Source of the DNA: Pseudarthrobacter sp. W1I19
GTDB taxonomy: Bacteria > Actinomycetota > Actinomycetes > Actinomycetales > Micrococcaceae
Length of the DNA stretch: 64,000 nt
Reading direction: 5' to 3'
Assembly (NCBI RefSeq): GCF_030817835.1
Contig: NZ_JAUSZR010000001.1
Location: 3,038,001-3,102,000, forward strand
Part shown: positions 27,683-36,038 of the stretch, in pieces
Layout of the letters: every line of letters starts with the position of its first letter
Numbering within the stretch: position 1 is the stretch's first letter
The notes under the pieces: generated by a model
Told to the model about the DNA's origin: nothing
Seen by the model: the letters and a program-made list of their open reading frames with translations, nothing else
Databases searched by the model: none
Program-made: the position numbers and the translations under genes

Positions 27683-28213
27683 TTAGATTGCTCGCTTCCT
27701 CAGCCGCCGGCGCTCACGCTCGGACAGGCCTCCCCAGATGCCGAACCGTTCGTCATTCGCCAGCGCGTATTCAAGGCATTGCGAACGCACGTTGCAGGCA
27801 CCGCAGACTTTTTTCGCGTCGCGGGTGGATCCGCCCTTTTCGGGAAAAAACGCTTCGGGGTCCGTTTGGGCGCACAAGGCGTCCGTCTGCCAGCCAAGCT
27901 CGCCTTCGTCGTCAAAGTCCTGCTGGAACGGCAGGCCGATCCAGACCGGCTGGGACGTTCCGGCCGCCAGTTCCATAGGCGGGTCCAGCTCGTCCTCGGG
28001 GTCCTCACCGCCGTCGAGGAGCGCTTCATGTGCTGCGAGGAACGCCGTGGCCTGGTCCTGGAGAAAATCCTTGTTGTTCCTGTTGTACCGTTCCGCCGCA
28101 TCAGGATCGGCCGGGTCCACGTACCAATCGCTTGGCACCCCCCGCGCACGGTATTTTGCCGTTGCCTGACCGGCTACGACGGCATCTTCCTGGATACGCT
28201 CTGCTTGCCCCAC
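27683..28213 (-). CDS. whiB: WhiB family iron-sulfur transcriptional regulator with long N-terminus
   Basis: Wbl proteins bind a 4Fe-4S cluster and partner with the primary sigma factor. The C-terminal 75 residues hold the four Cys (DALCAQTD, then VCGACNVRSQC), the GIWGGLSERER turn and the basic end RRRLRKRAI. About 100 acidic residues precede the domain, unusually long for a Wbl. GTG 28213 is chosen over ATG 28258 because AGGAGG sits exactly 6 nt upstream. Position beside DUF3499, the zincin and GT2 fits the WhiB2 class, which controls septation in mycobacteria and streptomycetes. Confidence 0.92.
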   Translation of the reverse strand: MGQAERIQEDAVVAGQATAKYRARGVPSDWYVDPADPDAAERYNRNNKDFLQDQATAFLAAHEALLDGGEDPEDELDPPMELAAGTSQPVWIGLPFQQDFDDEGELGWQTDALCAQTDPEAFFPEKGGSTRDAKKVCGACNVRSQCLEYALANDERFGIWGGLSERERRRLRKRAI

Positions 28214-28605
28214 GGCGACCCTCCTGATGTTGCAGCCACTGCCTGGATACATGGACACTCGGTTGTGTGCCGGTATTTACGCAGTTGCCTTTAGTTACCT
28301 AATTACACGCGTGTAACTAGGGTGAGTCAAGCCGCTGCCCGGATAATAATCAGTAAATCCTGCGAAGTTTCGCACGCCACGCCCGGGATTTTTGTGGACT
28401 CCCGCGCCACAGCGGCTCCAAGGGTGCGAAAAGTCGGGGCAGGAAAGCCAAAAGGTCCCAGTTGGTGCGGAAAATAGCCGCTTTTCGCCAAAATAGCAAG
28501 CACGCTTAGTACCGGAAGTGATAAGAATCACACTGCCGGCGATCTGATGGAACCTTGCAAGGACGAACGAATGACCCGCCGCACGGTGGGTGGCAGGATT
28601 GAGCC
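28214..28605. promoter_or_regulatory. Divergent intergenic region between whiB and the TIGR03089 gene
   Basis: This 392-bp gap has no credible coding frame. It holds the whiB Shine-Dalgarno (AGGAGG, minus), a 14-bp palindrome at 28303-28316, and AT-richer patches near 28340 (ATAATAAT) and 28480-28500. A CAGGAT near-match to a -10 lies 6 nt before ATG 28606. The length and the palindrome suggest complex control of whiB. Confidence 0.5.
28303..28316. promoter_or_regulatory. Palindromic operator candidate upstream of whiB
   Basis: TTACACGCGTGTAA is a perfect 14-bp palindrome that extends to 22 bp with one mismatched pair (CTAA...CTAG flanks). The half-sites TNACNC / GNGTNA match the BldD consensus, but the spacer here is 2 bp instead of 1. 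It lies about 90 bp upstream of the whiB start. Confidence 0.5.
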
Positions 28606-29304
28606 ATGAATAACCCCGCAATCGATCTGATGACCAGCCTTCGTTCCGGCAATTCCACAGCCCCGCGGCTCACCTGGTACGGCCCTGACGCAGAGCGCGT
28701 GGAATTGTCCGGAAAGGTGCTGGATAACTGGGTGGCCAAAACCAGCAACCTGCTGCAGGACGAACTGGACGCCGGCCCCGGCATGCGGCTGGCGCTGGAC
28801 CTTCCGGCGCATTGGAAGTCCATGGTCTGGGCATTGGCTGCCTGGCAGCTCGGTCTTGAGACCGTGCTGAACGGGGATCGGGCCGACTTCCTGGCCACCG
28901 CTGCGCCGGATGCAGTGAACGGAAAGTACGACGCCGTGGTGGCAGTTGCGCTGCCGGCCCTCGCCATGCGCTGGGACGGCGGGCTTCCGGCCGGCTTCCT
29001 CGACTACGCAGCCGAGGTGCGCTCCCACGGGGATGTTTTTATGCAGCATGTCAATCCCGATCCGTCGGCCTGCGCCGTCGTGACATCCGACGGGCGCCGG
29101 CACCTCCACCGGGACCTGCTGGATGGCTTCGCGGTGCCCCATGAAGAAGGCGTCCGGCTGCATGTGGCGGCCGGCGCCGGGCTTGAGGCGGCCTTGGCCA
29201 ATGCACTGGGCGCCTGGCGCCGCGGAGGCTCAGTGGTGCTCACGCACCCTGACGTTACTGACACCGGGAAGCTGCTCGCCGCGGAACGCATCCACGGCAG
29301 CTGA
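28606..29304 (+). CDS. TIGR03089 family protein (AMP-ligase-like N-terminal fragment family)
   Basis: A 232-residue actinobacterial protein matching TIGR03089, which resembles the N-terminal part of acyl-CoA synthetases but lacks the adenylation motifs. Recognisable pieces are PRLTWYGPDAERVELSGKVL, NWVAKTSNLLQDELDAGPG and WKSMVWALAAWQLG. The role is unknown. From memory the same gene (Rv3268) lies between an LCP gene and the purEK/GtrA cluster in M. tuberculosis, matching the neighbours here. Confidence 0.85.
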   Translation: MNNPAIDLMTSLRSGNSTAPRLTWYGPDAERVELSGKVLDNWVAKTSNLLQDELDAGPGMRLALDLPAHWKSMVWALAAWQLGLETVLNGDRADFLATAAPDAVNGKYDAVVAVALPALAMRWDGGLPAGFLDYAAEVRSHGDVFMQHVNPDPSACAVVTSDGRRHLHRDLLDGFAVPHEEGVRLHVAAGAGLEAALANALGAWRRGGSVVLTHPDVTDTGKLLAAERIHGS

Positions 29305-29326
29305 ACAGCTGGTCCGGGCCGCGCCC

Positions 29327-29896
29327 CTACTTTTGGGGCTGGGCGGGGTCCTCGGCAAAAGGCCCGGGCTCCGCCACATCCGCAGCGGCGGGGGAACCTT
29401 TGGCATGGTGGAGTTCGATGAGCTCGTGGTCGTGCGAAAACTCGGGTTCCTGGTCCAGTTCCTGGTTGAACACGAGGAACCGGTAGGCGAAGAACCGGAC
29501 CACTGTTGCTACCAGGATGCCCACAACTCCGGCAAGGAAGAGCAGGTTCTTGTCCGTGACCCCCATCCCGTACTTGGCCAGGGCGGTAAATCCGGTCGAA
29601 ATCCCGATCCCGATGCCGTTGATGAGGATGAACATCAGGAACTCGCGCAGCACGTTGGCCTGCCGGCGGTGCCGGAAGGTCCAGAGGCGGTTCGCGATCC
29701 AGGAAAAGATCGTGGCCACCGAAGCCCCCACAAAACGGGCCTTGGCCTCGCTGTCCGACATCGCTCCGTGCATAAGGAAATACGTGAGGCCATTATCGAT
29801 GACGAACGCCACACCGCCGACGGCACCAAACTTGGCCACCTCACGCCAGAAAAGCGAGGCGAGCCCCCGGATGCGATCTGAAAGTGCGCTAAACAT
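29327..29896 (-). CDS. GtrA family membrane protein
   Basis: A 189-residue protein with four membrane helices in the GtrA pattern: FGAVGGVAFVIDNGLTYFLM, then ARFVGASVATIFSWIANRLWTFR with the signature NRxWTFR, then two more helices. GtrA proteins are thought to move polyprenyl-phosphate-linked sugars across the membrane. A hydrophilic tail of 40 residues follows. ATG 29896 is chosen for GGAGGG just upstream; ATG 29929 would add 11 residues. It is divergent from purK and convergent with the TIGR03089 gene. Confidence 0.87.
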   Translation of the reverse strand: MFSALSDRIRGLASLFWREVAKFGAVGGVAFVIDNGLTYFLMHGAMSDSEAKARFVGASVATIFSWIANRLWTFRHRRQANVLREFLMFILINGIGIGISTGFTALAKYGMGVTDKNLLFLAGVVGILVATVVRFFAYRFLVFNQELDQEPEFSHDHELIELHHAKGSPAAADVAEPGPFAEDPAQPQK

Positions 29897-30059
29897 GACC
29901 CTCCATGGCCGTTGAAAACAATGGGCCACACGGCCAGAGGCCCATTTTAGCCCCCAAAGCTGAACGGAAGCCCCCCAAACTTGCTCCCCGCAGCGGCCCG
30001 TCGGCCGAAAAACTCAACCGCCGCCCCGACCCGAAGGCGTGATACCGGACGGTTTTCGG

Positions 30060-30065
30060 TAGGCT
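30060..30065 (+). promoter_or_regulatory. -10 element for leaderless purK
   Basis: TAGGCT ends 7 nt before GTG 30073. It would drive purK, purE and probably the LCP gene. Confidence 0.6.
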
Positions 30066-30072
30066 GGCCCAT

Positions 30073-31269
30073 GTGACTTTTCCAGTAATAGGTGTGGTTG
30101 GCGGCGGCCAGCTTGCGCGAATGATGGCCCCAGCGGCAACAGCACTCGGCTTCGAACTGCGCGTCCTTGCCGAAAGTGACGACGTTTCAGCCGTGTCTGC
30201 AGTGTCCTCCTCGCCGGTGGGCGACTACAAGGACTTCCAGACCCTGCTGGAATTCTCCAAGGGCCTGGACGTGATGACGTTCGACCACGAGCACGTTCCC
30301 ACGGCCCATCTCAGGGCCCTCCAGGAAGCCGGCGTCAACGTCCAGCCCGGCCCGGACGCCCTGGTCCATGCCCAGGACAAACTCGTGATGCGCGCTGCCA
30401 TCGACCGCCTGGAACTGCCGAATCCGGTCTGGGCTTCCGTTTCCGATGTCGCCGAGCTCGTCACATTCGGCGAGGAGACCGGCTGGCCGGTAGTCCTGAA
30501 GACGCCGCGCGGCGGCTACGACGGCAAGGGTGTACGCATCATCTCCTCCCCCGGGGAGGCTGCCGAAACCAGTGACTGGTTCGAGGCCATGAGCCCCCTC
30601 CTCGCCGAAGCAAAAGTCGAATTCACCCGGGAACTGTCGGCGCTGGTTGCCCGCACACCTGACGGGGAAGCCCGGGCGTGGCCGGTAGTACACACTGTCC
30701 AGGTCGACGGCGTCTGCGATGAAGTTATCGCCCCCGCCCTCGATATCCCTGTTGAAGTTGCCGCCGCGGCGGAGGACGCGGCCCTGCGGATTGCCAATGA
30801 ACTCGGCGTGACCGGCGTCCTGGCGGTGGAACTCTTCGAGACGCCCGGAACAGGCGTCGGCTTCCTGATCAACGAGCTCGCGATGCGGCCGCACAACACT
30901 GGACACTGGACGCAGGACGGTGCCGTGACAAGCCAGTTCGAGCAGCACCTTCGGGCCGTCCTGAATTTGCCACTGGGCGCCACAGATGCCCTGGCACCGG
31001 TTGTGGTGATGAAGAACTTCCTGGGCGGAGACAACCAGGACCTGTTTTCGGCTTACCCGCTGGCACTGGCCAGCGAACCGGCCGCCAAGGTGCACTGCTA
31101 CGGCAAATCCGTGCGCCCCGGCCGCAAGATCGGCCATGTCAACCTGGCAGGCACGTCAACGGCGGACGTTGACTCCGTTCGACGCCGGGCCGCAGTGGTG
31201 GCAGGCATCATCCGGGACGGCCGGGTGCCGGCAGAAGAACCGCCAGCAATTCTTGAGGAGAACGCATGA
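30073..31269 (+). CDS. purK: N5-carboxyaminoimidazole ribonucleotide synthase
   Basis: PurK carboxylates AIR with bicarbonate and ATP to N5-CAIR in purine synthesis. The 398-residue ATP-grasp protein begins with [16 protein letters not shown], has the nucleotide-binding loop [12 protein letters not shown] near residue 147 and the metal-site region [14 protein letters not shown] near 270. The GTG start lies 7 nt after TAGGCT (leaderless). The stop overlaps purE (ATGA), so the two consecutive enzymes are coupled. Confidence 0.97.
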   Translation: MTFPVIGVVGGGQLARMMAPAATALGFELRVLAESDDVSAVSAVSSSPVGDYKDFQTLLEFSKGLDVMTFDHEHVPTAHLRALQEAGVNVQPGPDALVHAQDKLVMRAAIDRLELPNPVWASVSDVAELVTFGEETGWPVVLKTPRGGYDGKGVRIISSPGEAAETSDWFEAMSPLLAEAKVEFTRELSALVARTPDGEARAWPVVHTVQVDGVCDEVIAPALDIPVEVAAAAEDAALRIANELGVTGVLAVELFETPGTGVGFLINELAMRPHNTGHWTQDGAVTSQFEQHLRAVLNLPLGATDALAPVVVMKNFLGGDNQDLFSAYPLALASEPAAKVHCYGKSVRPGRKIGHVNLAGTSTADVDSVRRRAAVVAGIIRDGRVPAEEPPAILEENA

Positions 31270-31850
31270 GCGCCGAAGCTACCCCGGCCCCAGGTTCCGC
31301 GGCCAGCCCCCTGGTGGGCCTGGTAATGGGTTCGGACTCCGACTGGCCAGTGATGGAAGCGGCAGCTGACGCCCTGGCGGAGTTCGGCATTGCCTTCGAA
31401 GCCGACGTTGTCTCCGCACACCGCATGCCCATGGAAATGATCCGTTACGGCCAGACGGCGCACGAGCGCGGGCTGAGGGTCATCATTGCCGGCGCCGGTG
31501 GCGCCGCCCACCTTCCTGGCATGCTGGCCAGTGTCACACCGCTCCCCGTGATCGGAGTGCCCGTTCCCTTGAAGACCCTGGACGGGATGGACTCCCTGCT
31601 CTCCATCGTGCAGATGCCTGCCGGTGTTCCGGTGGCCACGGTTTCCATCGCCGGAGCCCGCAATGCCGGACTCCTCGCAGTCCGGATGCTGGCAGCAGGC
31701 ACTGATGAGCTTGCCGCCTCGCTGCGCGCCGACCTTATCGAATTCGCCGCCGACCTCAATGCCGTGGCCACCCGCAAGGGGGCAAACCTCCGGCAGAAGG
31801 TCAGTGAGGTCTTCGCAGAAGGAAACGGAACGCTCCGGGGCAGCCGTTAG
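31266..31850 (+). CDS. purE: N5-carboxyaminoimidazole ribonucleotide mutase
   Basis: PurE converts N5-CAIR to CAIR. The 194-residue class I enzyme shows [20 protein letters not shown], the VSAHRMP motif with the catalytic His, and [18 protein letters not shown] 31266 overlaps the purK stop. The LCP gene follows after 10 nt with its own GGGAGG, so the operon probably continues. Confidence 0.97.
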   Translation: MSAEATPAPGSAASPLVGLVMGSDSDWPVMEAAADALAEFGIAFEADVVSAHRMPMEMIRYGQTAHERGLRVIIAGAGGAAHLPGMLASVTPLPVIGVPVPLKTLDGMDSLLSIVQMPAGVPVATVSIAGARNAGLLAVRMLAAGTDELAASLRADLIEFAADLNAVATRKGANLRQKVSEVFAEGNGTLRGSR

Positions 31851-31860
31851 GGAGGCGGCC

Positions 31861-33507
31861 ATGTCCAGCAGCAAGATCCAGCAGTCCCCCTCGGACACTG
31901 CCCTGACGGACCCCGTCCGCTACCCGGTCAGCGCCTCACCCCAGGTCCGGACCAAACGCGGCTTTGTGCTGGTCCTGATGACCCTCCTGGTTCCCGGCAG
32001 TGCCCAACTCGTGGCGGGCGACCGCAAACTCGGCCGGGCCGCGCTGAGGGTAACGCTGTGCGCCTGGGCAGCCCTGGTGCTGGCCGTCATCCTGCTGCTG
32101 GTCAACCGGACCCTGCTGATCAGCATCATCACCAACCCCCTCGCCTCTTTGGCCATCATCATCGTTATGGCGGCGCTGGCCGCCGGCTGGGCCATCCTCT
32201 TTATCAACACCCTGAGGCTCATCCGCCCGGTACTGCTGGCGCCGCCCGCCCGGCCCGCCGTCGTGATTGCCCTGGTGCTGGCGATGGTGCTGGGAAGCGG
32301 CTCGCTGGGTTACGCCGCCTACCTGCTTAACGTGGGCCGGAACGCCATCGGCAGCATCTTCGCGTCCGGCCCCGCCATGGAACCGGTGGACGGCCGGTAC
32401 AACTTCCTGATGATGGGCGGCGACGCCGGGGATGACCGGACCGGCAGGCGTCCTGACAGCCTTTCCGTGCTGAGTGTCGATGCCGAGACCGGCCAGACGG
32501 CCATCATCTCCATCCCGCGGAACTTCCAGAACGCCCAGTTCAGCGCGGACTCCCCCATGCGGGCCATCTACCCCGACGGGTACGACTGCGGCGACGCGTG
32601 CCTGATCAACGCCATCAACACTGAGGTCACCAACGAACACGCGGACCTCTACCCTGGTGTGGCGGACCCCGGGGCGCAGGCCACCCTGGAAGCCGTCTCC
32701 GGAACCTTGGGCATGGACATCCAGGCCTACGTGCTGGTGGACATGGACGGCTTCTCCAAGCTCATTGACGCCATGGGCGGCATCCGGATCAAAGCCGGCG
32801 GCTGGGTACCCATCAGCGGGGAAACCATCGATGAGGCCAACGGCATCCACGGCATGCCGCTGGGCTGGATCCCGGCCGGCGACAACACCCTCGACGGCTA
32901 CCACGCCCTGTGGTACGGCCGCTCGCGGGAATTCGTGGACGATTACGCCAGGATCGCCCGCCAGCAGTGCGTCCAGCAGGCAATGCTCAAACAGCTGGAC
33001 CCAGCCACCCTGCTGGCCAAGTTCGAGGACATCGCCAACGCCGGAACCAAGGTTGTGGACTCCAATATCTCCTCCTCGCAGCTGGGCAGCTTCCTGGACC
33101 TTGCCATCAAGGCAAAGGGAAAGGAAGCCAAGCGGCTCACCATCGGCCCGCCGGACTTCGACGCGTCCTTCTCCACCGTTCCGGACTTCGACATCATCCA
33201 CGAGCGCGTGGACCAGCTGCTGGCCTCGGCCTCGGAGGCCCAGTCCGCAGGTTCCGCAGATGACATGCTGGTGGCTCCGGCGGCCGCATCCGGGCACCTG
33301 CAGGCAGCACCGGCCCCCTCCGCCCTGGCTGCCGGGGGTGGAATCCGGACGCAGCAGTCTCCTCCGTCGGCGGACTTCACGCCGGTGACCACCACTCCGG
33401 ACGGTGAACCCATCACCGAGTCCCTGCTCAACGGGCTCAAGCGCCAGGGCGACGAACAAGCCATCCGTGAACTGGTGGCAACCAACGGCCAGTGCGCCCC
33501 CTTGTAA
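31861..33507 (+). CDS. LytR-CpsA-Psr (LCP) family cell-wall ligase
   Basis: LCP enzymes transfer glycopolymers from lipid carriers to peptidoglycan. The 548-residue protein has a 40-residue cytosolic tail, a cluster of three or four membrane segments (about 40-160) and an external LCP domain. In the domain, NFLMMGGDAGDDRTGRRPDS carries the conserved Asp/Arg of the pyrophosphate site, with SIPRNFQN and the later YGRSREFVDDYARIARQQ. The last 90 residues are Ala/Ser/Pro-rich. Multiple N-terminal segments, rather than one, are a known actinobacterial variant. GGAGG lies 5 nt before the ATG. Confidence 0.92.
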   Translation: MSSSKIQQSPSDTALTDPVRYPVSASPQVRTKRGFVLVLMTLLVPGSAQLVAGDRKLGRAALRVTLCAWAALVLAVILLLVNRTLLISIITNPLASLAIIIVMAALAAGWAILFINTLRLIRPVLLAPPARPAVVIALVLAMVLGSGSLGYAAYLLNVGRNAIGSIFASGPAMEPVDGRYNFLMMGGDAGDDRTGRRPDSLSVLSVDAETGQTAIISIPRNFQNAQFSADSPMRAIYPDGYDCGDACLINAINTEVTNEHADLYPGVADPGAQATLEAVSGTLGMDIQAYVLVDMDGFSKLIDAMGGIRIKAGGWVPISGETIDEANGIHGMPLGWIPAGDNTLDGYHALWYGRSREFVDDYARIARQQCVQQAMLKQLDPATLLAKFEDIANAGTKVVDSNISSSQLGSFLDLAIKAKGKEAKRLTIGPPDFDASFSTVPDFDIIHERVDQLLASASEAQSAGSADDMLVAPAAASGHLQAAPAPSALAAGGGIRTQQSPPSADFTPVTTTPDGEPITESLLNGLKRQGDEQAIRELVATNGQCAPL

Positions 33508-33543
33508 TCCCCCTTCCCTCCAGACCTAGGAACGGACACCAAC

Positions 33544-34791
33544 TTGTACGAGATTGATAACGTCCTCCGGGATTACGCCTGGGGATCAACAACGGCCATC
33601 GCGGCCCTGCTGGGGCGCCCCGAGTCCGGCCGTCCCGAAGCGGAGTTGTGGATCGGCGCGCACCCGGACTCGCCCTCCGTGGCCCGAGTTCCGGAGGACG
33701 GCTCCGCCGCTGCCCTGGACGCTTTGATCTCGCGCGATCCCGAGCATTTCCTCGGCGCCGAATCGGTGGCGCGTTTCGGCCCCCGCCTCCCTTTCCTGGC
33801 CAAGGTCCTGGCTGCCGCCCAGCCGCTGTCCCTGCAGGTCCATCCCAGCCTTGACCAGGCGAGGGCGGGCTTTGCGCGGGAAAATGCGCAGGGCCTTGCC
33901 CCTGACGCCCCCAACCGGAATTACCGGGACGACAACCACAAACCGGAGATGATTTTTGCCCTGACGCCGTTTGAGGCGCTCTGCGGTTTCCGCCCGGTGG
34001 CCCAGACCCGGGAAATCCTGCAGCATGTTGCGGCAGCCTTTGATGCGGTGGAAGGCGAGGCACCCGCGCTGGTCGGTGCCCTGCTCGAGGATCTCCGGGC
34101 GGGTGATGAAGGCGCCAGCCTCCGGGCCGCTTTCGAGCGGCTGATCACCGGCGGCCAGTCAGTGGCTGACGACACTGCCCAGGTGGTTGCAGCGCTACTG
34201 GCCGGCGCTCCGCTGGCACCCTACGAAACCGAACTGGCCACCGTCATCAGCCTCAATGAGAAGTACCCGGGTGACCCCGGCGTACTGATATCGCTGCTGC
34301 TCAACCGCATCTCCCTACAGCCTGGTCAGGCGGTCTACCTGCCGGCCGGGAACGTGCACGCCTACCTGCACGGGCTTGGCGTAGAGGTGATGGCGTCCTC
34401 GGACAACGTGCTGCGCGGCGGGCTTACACCCAAGTTCGTCGACGTCCCGGAGCTGCTGCGGACCATCGACTTCCAGCCAGTCGCCGTGCCGATGCTTCAG
34501 GCCGAGCGGACCGTCATGGACCAGGAGCTTTTCCGGCCGCCCTTCGAGGAATTCCAGCTCCAGCGGATCGAGCTGGCACCGGACGCGGGCCCCGTTCCGC
34601 TGGCCCAGTCCGGCGCCGCCGTGGTGATTGTGGTGGTCGGGGACATCTACCTGGACTCCCCCAAGGGGGATCTTCAGCTCTCCCGCGGCGGCAGCGCCTT
34701 CCTGCCGGCCGCCGAGGCGCCGGTCAACGTCCATCCGGTGGCCGGCAGCACTGAACCCGCGCTGGCGTTCGCCGTGACCACCGGCCTTTAG
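33544..34791 (+). CDS. manA: Mannose-6-phosphate isomerase, class I
   Basis: ManA interconverts fructose 6-phosphate and mannose 6-phosphate and feeds GDP-mannose and polyprenyl-phosphate-mannose synthesis. The 415-residue cupin enzyme begins DNVLRDYAWGSTTAIA. It has the zinc-site motif QVHPS, the KPEMIFALTPFEALCGFR segment and YLPAGNVHAYLHGLGVEVM with further ligands. The TTG start at 33544 is the only fitting start, and its AGGA lies rather far (about 12 nt). It connects with Pmt mannosylation elsewhere in the window. Confidence 0.95.
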   Translation: MYEIDNVLRDYAWGSTTAIAALLGRPESGRPEAELWIGAHPDSPSVARVPEDGSAAALDALISRDPEHFLGAESVARFGPRLPFLAKVLAAAQPLSLQVHPSLDQARAGFARENAQGLAPDAPNRNYRDDNHKPEMIFALTPFEALCGFRPVAQTREILQHVAAAFDAVEGEAPALVGALLEDLRAGDEGASLRAAFERLITGGQSVADDTAQVVAALLAGAPLAPYETELATVISLNEKYPGDPGVLISLLLNRISLQPGQAVYLPAGNVHAYLHGLGVEVMASSDNVLRGGLTPKFVDVPELLRTIDFQPVAVPMLQAERTVMDQELFRPPFEEFQLQRIELAPDAGPVPLAQSGAAVVIVVVGDIYLDSPKGDLQLSRGGSAFLPAAEAPVNVHPVAGSTEPALAFAVTTGL

Positions 34792-34835
34792 CTGTTTGCT
34801 GATGGCAGCCAGCGGCTGCCAGGCCGGCAACGAGC

Positions 34836-34880
34836 AAAGGGCGACGGCGGCACCGAAGCGGGGTGCCGCCGTCGCCCTTT
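34836..34880. terminator. Bidirectional terminator between manA and FemAB genes
   Basis: A perfect 19-bp inverted repeat starting AAAGGGCGACGGCGGCACC, with a 7-nt loop. Its ends give a short T run on both strands, between convergent genes. Confidence 0.88.
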
Positions 34881-34897
34881 TGTCCTGGCTTACCTGG

Positions 34898-35953
34898 TCA
34901 GTTGCCCGGGCGCAGCTTCCGGACCAACGGCCGCACGCGGACGGCCGCCGTTTTCAGGAACCGCCGCCCCTGCTGCAGGCCGCGGCGGGCCAGCGGCATG
35001 GCCTGGGCGTAGGCCGGGTAGAGCGGTGAGAGCGGCTTGTCCCACGTGCCCAGCAGCATGTTCTCGTGCTTGGCGAACTGCTTCTTGAAGTCGGAGATGC
35101 CGTCGTTGAGGAGGCCGTTGAAGTCGTAGCGGGAGCACCCGTCTTCCCGCATGGCCTGCAGGGCGGCCCACTTCACGCCGTAGTTCACGCGCTGCTTCTG
35201 GCCTTCGGCAGATACCCCGCCGTACAGTTCGAAAGCTGTGGACCCGCTCCTGGCCAGCCAGACGAAGGCCAGCATCTGCTCGCCGTCGAACGCGGCGATG
35301 ACCGGGGACCCGTCCCCCATGTTCTTGAAGATGTCGCGGTAGTACTGGTCCTCATGGATGCCGAAACCGGCGCGCTCGGCCGTCTCGTGGTAGATCGCGA
35401 GGACCTGTTCAAGCTCGGAATCGTTCTTGACCTTGCGGAACTCGACATCGCTGCGCATGGCCTTGCGGATGTTCGCCCGGGTGGACTTGGACATCTCCGC
35501 CATCAGTTCGTCGTCCGTCCTGGTCAGGTCCAGGATCAGCGTCCGCGGGATCAGCACGGTGTTGCTTGTGGTCCGGAAGCCGGCGGAGGCTACGGCACCG
35601 GCGAAGGCGGAGTCCTCATCCCAATCGGGTTCGATGCTCAGCGCCACTGCGTGGTGGCGGGCGGCTGCATGGTCAGCCAGGGTTCCCAGGACGGCCCGGG
35701 CGTCCTCCACCGAACACATGGGGCCGCGCGGGATGTATGCCAGGGCGCGGAAGGGGAACGGCAGCCGCCGGACCAGCAACTGGGCGCAGCCCACGGTCTT
35801 GCCGCCGTCGTTGACCAGCACCCGGTCCACGGACCAGCCATGCATTGCCTTGGTCTCACCCCAGCCCCACAACTGCTGCGGATGTCCCTGATATTGGTCA
35901 ACATATTCGTCCCAGAGGGCGCGGTCAGTACAGGGCACAACAGCAGGAATCAT
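34898..35953 (-). CDS. FemA/FemB family peptidoglycan bridge aminoacyltransferase
   Basis: Fem ligases add amino acids from aminoacyl-tRNA to the peptidoglycan stem Lys, building the interpeptide bridge. The 351-residue protein has the two GNAT-like lobes. Recognisable parts are HPQQLWGWGETKAMHGW near residue 20, YIPRGPM, and the second-lobe stretch YGGVSAEGQKQRVNYGVKW with DFNGLLNDGISDFKKQFA. Arthrobacter walls have Ala- or Ser-containing bridges, so the donor may not be glycine. ATG 35953 lies 7 nt after a TAGGGT -10; the longer reading to 36094 runs through a terminator and is rejected. Confidence 0.9.
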   Translation of the reverse strand: MIPAVVPCTDRALWDEYVDQYQGHPQQLWGWGETKAMHGWSVDRVLVNDGGKTVGCAQLLVRRLPFPFRALAYIPRGPMCSVEDARAVLGTLADHAAARHHAVALSIEPDWDEDSAFAGAVASAGFRTTSNTVLIPRTLILDLTRTDDELMAEMSKSTRANIRKAMRSDVEFRKVKNDSELEQVLAIYHETAERAGFGIHEDQYYRDIFKNMGDGSPVIAAFDGEQMLAFVWLARSGSTAFELYGGVSAEGQKQRVNYGVKWAALQAMREDGCSRYDFNGLLNDGISDFKKQFAKHENMLLGTWDKPLSPLYPAYAQAMPLARRGLQQGRRFLKTAAVRVRPLVRKLRPGN

Positions 35954-35960
35954 GGCTTCA

Positions 35961-35966
35961 ACCCTA
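35961..35966 (-). promoter_or_regulatory. -10 element for leaderless FemAB gene
   Basis: TAGGGT (minus strand; extended TATAGGGT) ends 7 nt before ATG 35953. Confidence 0.6.
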
Positions 35967-35984
35967 TACCAAGGCCTGAAACGG

Positions 35985-36022
35985 CAGATCCCCGGAGCAC
36001 ACTGCGGCGCTCCGGGGATCTG
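35985..36022 (-). terminator. Terminator downstream of glpX
   Basis: CAGATCCCCGGAGC / GCTCCGGGGATCTG, 14-bp arms with a 10-nt loop. It is poor in T on the 3' side, so termination strength is uncertain. Confidence 0.7.
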
Positions 36023-36038
36023 TGTCAGGCAGGAAGGG

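Noticed and set aside
31936-33459. A 507-codon minus-strand frame opposite the LCP gene
   Set aside because: His/Gly/Gln-rich shadow frame; the plus-strand LCP reading has clear catalytic motifs.
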